Positions 60,429-64,000 of a stretch of 64,000 bases of DNA are shown one piece after another (positions within the stretch are counted from its first letter, which is position 1; every line of letters starts with the position of its first letter). Source of the stretch: Chakrabartyella piscis (GTDB lineage: Bacteria > Bacillota > Clostridia > Lachnospirales > Anaerotignaceae); the NCBI GenBank assembly GCA_030067835.1, contig CP092441.1, positions 2,976,001 through 3,040,000 of the forward strand. The letters run 5' to 3'. The translations under genes were made by a program, and so were the position numbers. The notes under the pieces are model-generated. The model did no database searches, was not told the origin of the DNA, and saw only the letters and a program-made list of their open reading frames with translations.

Positions 60429-61970
60429 TTATTCTTTACACATTGCATCTACACGATCAAATTCATCTGTGATTTCTTTGCTAGGAGCAGCTGTTGCCAA
60501 GCTGACAACGATGATTGCAACAAGTGCACACAAGAATGCAGGCAACAATTCATAGATATTCCAAGCACCACCCAAAGGACGAAGAGCATATTTCCAAACG
60601 AATACCATGATACCACCGACAATCATACCAGCCAAAGCCCCTTGTTTGTTGGAACGTTTCCAGAACAAAGCACACAATACAACAGGACCAAATGCGGCAC
60701 CGAAACCAGCCCAAGCAAAGGATACGATACCGAATACAGAAGAATTTTGGTCACGAGCAATGAATACAGCCACCAAGGAAATGATAACTACAGAGATTCT
60801 AGCAACCTTCATTGCTTGTTTGTCTGTCATTTTGATTTTGAAGAAGGATTGCATCAAGTTGTGGGATACACTGGAGGAAGCAGACAACAATTGGGAGTCT
60901 GAAGTAGACATTGTTGCAGCAATGATACCTGCCAAGATGATACCAGCGATGATTGCAAATGCAGAGCCATTTTGGCTGAGCAAACCAGCAATTTGAACGA
61001 TAATTGTTTCAGAATCAGCAGCAACCAATACAGGAAGTGCGCCAACTTTAGACATACTATAACCAACCACACCAATGAAGATTGCAACGAACATGGAGAT
61101 AACAACCCAAATGGTTGCAATTCTTCTGGAAAGAGCCAATTTATTTTTATCTTCAATCGCCATGAAACGAAGCAAGATATGAGGCATACCAAAGTAACCA
61201 AAGCCCCAAGCCATAGTGGAAACAATGGTCAAGAAACCATAAGGTGTAGAAGCATCTTCTGTAGGAAGATACATTGCTGTCATGCTCAAGTAACCAGGCA
61301 ACGCACGTGCATTGTCCATAACCACATCAAAACCACCAGCAACACTCAAACCAAAGCAAACTACAACGATCAATGCGATGGACATTACAATACTTTGTAC
61401 CAAGTCAGTTGTACTTGCAGCAGAGAAACCACCAGTTGCAGTATAGCCAACGATGATGATTGCACTGACAATCATAGCTGTCATATAGTCCACACCAAAC
61501 AAACTTGCAAACAATTTACCACAAGCAGCAAAACCAGAAGCTGTATATGGAATGAAGAAAATGATGATGACCACAGCAGCGATACACATCAAAATGTTTT
61601 TGTCATCACGATATCTTCTGGAGAAGAAATCAGGCAATGTAATGGAGTTGTTTGCTTCTTGTGTGTAGATACGGATTCTTTTTGCAACAAGCAACCAGTT
61701 GATGTATGTACCAATACCCAAACCAATTGCTGTCCAAGCTGCATCAGAAACACCGTAAAGGTAAGCAACCCCTGGAAGACCCATCAACAACCAGCTACTC
61801 ATATCAGATGCTTCCGCACTCATAGCGGTTACAAATGGCCCCAATTTTCTACCACCAAGATAGAAATCGCCAACGTTATCTGTTTTTTTGGACCAATAAA
61901 TCCCAACGCCAACCATACAAAGCAAGTAAATACCGATGGCAGCAATCATTAAAAATTGTGCTGTTGTCAT
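60429..61970 (-). CDS. putP: Sodium/proline symporter
   Basis: Of 513 residues with about thirteen membrane helices. NVGDFYLGGRKLGPFVTAMS AEASDMSSWLLMGLPGVAYL is the N-terminal signature of the SSS family proline transporter PutP, and YTATGGFSAASTTDLVQS and GAFGPVVLCALFWKRSNKQG follow in the expected order. It imports proline with sodium. A single-gene unit with its own terminator; the divergent gene upstream is the TetR regulator on the same strand. Confidence 0.9.
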   Translation of the reverse strand: MTTAQFLMIAAIGIYLLCMVGVGIYWSKKTDNVGDFYLGGRKLGPFVTAMSAEASDMSSWLLMGLPGVAYLYGVSDAAWTAIGLGIGTYINWLLVAKRIRIYTQEANNSITLPDFFSRRYRDDKNILMCIAAVVIIIFFIPYTASGFAACGKLFASLFGVDYMTAMIVSAIIIVGYTATGGFSAASTTDLVQSIVMSIALIVVVCFGLSVAGGFDVVMDNARALPGYLSMTAMYLPTEDASTPYGFLTIVSTMAWGFGYFGMPHILLRFMAIEDKNKLALSRRIATIWVVISMFVAIFIGVVGYSMSKVGALPVLVAADSETIIVQIAGLLSQNGSAFAIIAGIILAGIIAATMSTSDSQLLSASSSVSHNLMQSFFKIKMTDKQAMKVARISVVIISLVAVFIARDQNSSVFGIVSFAWAGFGAAFGPVVLCALFWKRSNKQGALAGMIVGGIMVFVWKYALRPLGGAWNIYELLPAFLCALVAIIVVSLATAAPSKEITDEFDRVDAMCKE

Positions 61971-62131
61971 AAATAATTCCTCTTTTCTCTTAATTATAAT
62001 CTCTACTACCCCAATTTCATGTACATTTGTCTTTCATTCGTACACGAACAATACACAGTTTACCACAAATTTCACTAGAACGAAACACAGAATAAAGTAT
62101 AGAATATATACTAGACGAAATCAAATAAAAA

Positions 62132-62167
62132 AGCCTATATTCATTGATATATCAATAAATATAGGCT
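62132..62167 (-). terminator. tetR-gene terminator
   Basis: AGCCTATATT (62132-62141) and AATATAGGCT (62158-62167), inner palindrome ATTGATATATCAAT, T run on the minus strand. Confidence 0.8.
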
Positions 62168-62231
62168 AGACGTTTTTTCAAATATTCACTTGTCTTTTTT
62201 ATAACACAAAAAATATTTATTAGCAATTCCA

Positions 62232-62828
62232 CTATTTTGCGTTTTTTTGTCGAAAGCCTGCCAAGAACAAAGGCATCATCTGTTTTGCGTAATGATACAA
62301 AGAATAGTCACCATTACAGATACACCAATCGTAAATCAACGCACGCTCGCTCAGTGCATAGGCTTTGACAAATTCATTGACAGACACATCACCCTTCAGT
62401 TCGCCACGTTGTTGACCTTCTTTTGTGATTTGGCGTAACACCTTATAATACACTCGATTGTGATCCAAAAGATGTTTTTGACCTGTTGTGACCAATTGAG
62501 ACGAATACAATCTGGAAAGCAAGTCCACAGAAACAGTATTGTCAATCATACGAAACAGCTCCTGGTTTAGGAACATCAATTTTTCAAAGCTATCCATATG
62601 CTCATCCAAATCTGGAAGCAATTCTTCGTATTTTGCATCAAACAATTCTGAAAGTGATTCCAAAAGAACATCTTTCCCACCAAAATAATGATAGAAAGAA
62701 CCTTTTGAGGTGCCAGATTCTTCTACGATTTCTTCAATTGTGGTATCATCATAGCCTTGTTCGTAGAATAATTTCCACGCTGCTGCAATAATTTTGCCTT
62801 TTGTGTTACGGGTGTTTTTTTTGCCCAT
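62232..62828 (-). CDS. TetR-family regulator
   Basis: Of 198 residues from the ATG at 62828 (GGGAGGAACCT upstream); longer upstream starts run through repeat DNA. TKGKIIAAAWKLFYEQGYDD TTIEEIVEESGTSKGSFYHY FGGKDVLL is a standard TetR helix-turn-helix. The C-terminal ligand domain is not closely related to any I can name. Its target may be the nearby putP or its own promoter. Confidence 0.9.
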   Translation of the reverse strand: MGKKNTRNTKGKIIAAAWKLFYEQGYDDTTIEEIVEESGTSKGSFYHYFGGKDVLLESLSELFDAKYEELLPDLDEHMDSFEKLMFLNQELFRMIDNTVSVDLLSRLYSSQLVTTGQKHLLDHNRVYYKVLRQITKEGQQRGELKGDVSVNEFVKAYALSERALIYDWCICNGDYSLYHYAKQMMPLFLAGFRQKNAK

Positions 62829-62918
62829 AGGTTCCTCCCAGTGATTTTGTGGCGGTTCAAGATAGCAAGAGCAAAGCCCCTGCCCTACAATTGCACATGT
62901 TCCAGCCGATTTGCAGTT

Positions 62919-62944
62919 TGTAGGGGTGAATTCCATATTCACCC
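62919..62944. repeat. Palindrome with TGTAGGGG head
   Basis: TGTAGGGGTGAAT-TCCAT-ATTCACCC; eight pairs with the tail on the left. Confidence 0.75.
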
Positions 62945-62963
62945 GTTGGTTTTATGGTGATTC

Positions 62964-62995
62964 ATGGCGAGATGCCCGGGACGCCATCCCCTACA
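62964..62995. repeat. Palindrome with CCCCTACA tail
   Basis: ATGGCG...CGCCAT around AGATGCCCGGGA, then CCCCTACA. Confidence 0.65.
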
Positions 62996-63027
62996 ATTTC
63001 ACCATTAGTCATTATACTTCAGTACAA

Positions 63028-64000
63028 TCAAATTTTCTTCCATTTCAAGCTGACCAAATCGTGTCCTTTGATGGTTTTATGCAAACGCTCTGCAAAATCA
63101 TCTGCCAAAATATCAGAGCCATCCAATATTTCAAGACCCAATTCCTTTGCTCGATGACTAGTACCCTTTAAAACTTCTTTATCTTTGCCAAAAGCAACAA
63201 TAATACCCTTGGAGAACCAACCACCAAGTCGTTTTTTTCCAATCAAAAGCTCATTCAAAGCCGCTGTATCTGCATCTCGCAGTTTACAAGAAATGAACAC
63301 AGGCAAAGAATCATCCATCAACAAAACATCGATTTCATTGCCACCGATTTTCACACCATCATAGGCATCCCAATCAATCATAGTGCCCAATTTCACATCA
63401 TCAAAGACACCAGCTTCCATAGCGCTGACATACACATACAATTCCAACCAAACACCATAGTTGATGGCATATTGTCTAGCTTCCAAAGATGTGAAGGTAA
63501 AGGATAGATGATTGCCCTTTGTTTTCAATTTGGTGATGAACCCATGTTCCAAGAAAGCACGCAAAACCTTAATATTAGGTGCTGCTGCTCTACCATATTT
63601 GGTATGTATATTGGTATTGCCCTTCATATACAATTCTTCTGGTGCAGTTTGTGCCACAATGGTTTGCAAGTAGGTACAAGTTTCCTTCCATTCTTGCAAA
63701 TGAGTGAACAGATACTGTGCCATTTTTTTGATACTAGCAAAATTCTCTTCTGCTGGTGGTTTATGGGATTCGCCCATGAAGCAAGCACCCTTTGCATGGA
63801 TGAAGTCTTCCAAGGATAGTTTCTTTGTAGTTGCCACCAATTCACCCGTTTCCAAGTCACGAATTTCCTTTTGCATCAAATCGGTATGCAAGATTGGGAT
63901 ATCTGCTGCTCTACTTGTGCGATACCCAGCAATGAGCATCAATTCGCTACCACCTACAATTTCCAAAGAACAGCTTTCTTTATCGTTATCATGCAAAATA
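63028..64000 (-). CDS. DUF1887/Card1-like nuclease, N-terminus cut by the window edge
   Basis: At least 323 residues; the frame is open to the edge (reading ILHDNDKESCSLEIVGGSEL), so the start lies beyond. The C-terminal part has the PD-(D/E)xK nuclease pattern of DUF1887: INYGVWLELYVYVSAMEAGV, then IGGNEIDVLLMDDSLPVFIS CK (E-x-D...CK). The middle (NTNIHTKYGRAAAPNIKVLR AFLEHGFI) is a winged-helix-like segment. Homologues with a CARF sensor are the Card1/Can2 effectors of type III CRISPR systems. No CRISPR array is in this window; whether cas genes lie beyond 64000 is unknown. Confidence 0.7.
   Translation of the reverse strand, partial: ILHDNDKESCSLEIVGGSELMLIAGYRTSRAADIPILHTDLMQKEIRDLETGELVATTKKLSLEDFIHAKGACFMGESHKPPAEENFASIKKMAQYLFTHLQEWKETCTYLQTIVAQTAPEELYMKGNTNIHTKYGRAAAPNIKVLRAFLEHGFITKLKTKGNHLSFTFTSLEARQYAINYGVWLELYVYVSAMEAGVFDDVKLGTMIDWDAYDGVKIGGNEIDVLLMDDSLPVFISCKLRDADTAALNELLIGKKRLGGWFSKGIIVAFGKDKEVLKGTSHRAKELGLEILDGSDILADDFAERLHKTIKGHDLVSLKWKKI

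Noticed and set aside
60972..61952. A 326-codon frame opposite putP
   Set aside because: Rich in Asn, Cys, His and Thr without domains; it is the antisense of a well-conserved symporter.
51373..62995. The palindrome family as simple terminators
   Set aside because: Most lack a T run, several are far from gene ends, and the constant CCCCTACA tail is not part of any terminator model.

Overview
The window looks like a moderate-to-low-GC Bacillota chromosome, most likely class Clostridia (Lachnospirales-like). This is inferred from the rRNA and tRNA sequences, AGGAGG-type ribosome binding sites, and DUF3852, DUF4320, DUF6133 and PrgI families that I know mainly from clostridial mobile elements. 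Three zones can be read: a debris field (1-6.8 kb), a large conjugative element (about 6.8-44.4 kb, almost all on the minus strand), and a core-chromosome segment (47.2-64 kb) that begins with tRNA genes and a 23S-5S rRNA operon.

The debris field holds two C-terminal remnants of IS200/IS605 TnpA, a 247-bp copy of the 3' end of the element's own Bro-N gene, a MATE transporter fused to a cytidylate-kinase-like domain, a decayed tRNA-Asn, an internally deleted IS66 transposase, and a dead IS256-family copy whose transposase is split by a 59-nt hairpin-rich insertion. The element carries a Gram-positive type IV secretion set: a MobP/MobL relaxase with Sel1 repeats, a ribbon-helix-helix accessory protein, VirD4, VirB4, a PrgI/VirB3-like protein, a VirB6/TrbL-like protein, a VirB2-like DUF3852 protein and an NlpC/P60 wall hydrolase. 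A repeat-rich oriT candidate lies upstream of the relaxase. Embedded in it is a nearly complete Tad/Flp pilus machine: prepilin peptidase, CpaB, TadZ/CpaE, CpaF/TadA, TadB, TadC, and TadE-, DUF4320- and DUF6133-type pilins. No integrase or resolvase is visible, so the ends are unresolved.

Interleaved with the transfer genes are establishment and defence-evasion genes: two ArdA-like proteins, YodL, LPD28, DUF3849, DUF3846, SpoVG, C5 and N6 DNA methyltransferases, two Bro-N proteins, an amidoligase paired with a gamma-glutamylcyclotransferase, and a DUF4406 protein. At least eight of these otherwise unrelated proteins end in a similar short Gln/Glu-Met tail (for example QGMEMQGFA, QGFEMSQQM, QGFEMSMN, QDMEMEMQSM). 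I think this is the most interesting signal in the window. It could be a C-terminal tag for delivery through the secretion system, but that is inference.

Two intact insertion sequences disturb the element. An IS256-family copy (20807-22310, target duplication CATCTTTT) and a flavodoxin gene sit between the VirB4 and PrgI blocks. An IS66-family copy (44388-47148, target duplication TGACATCC) sits at the right border and carries an unusual TnpB with five zinc ribbons fused to its N-terminus.

The chromosomal part has tRNA-Cys, tRNA-Glu, tRNA-Asn, 5S and 23S rRNA with their own promoter and no 16S gene upstream. It is followed by CvpA, a DUF5711 protein, glycogen synthase, oligoendopeptidase F, a HesB/IscA-like protein, a rubredoxin-glutamate-synthase-like oxidoreductase, a PutP symporter, a TetR regulator and a truncated DUF1887/Card1-like nuclease. 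Its intergenic spaces are seeded with a dozen short palindromes that share a CCCCTACA tail but have different arms.
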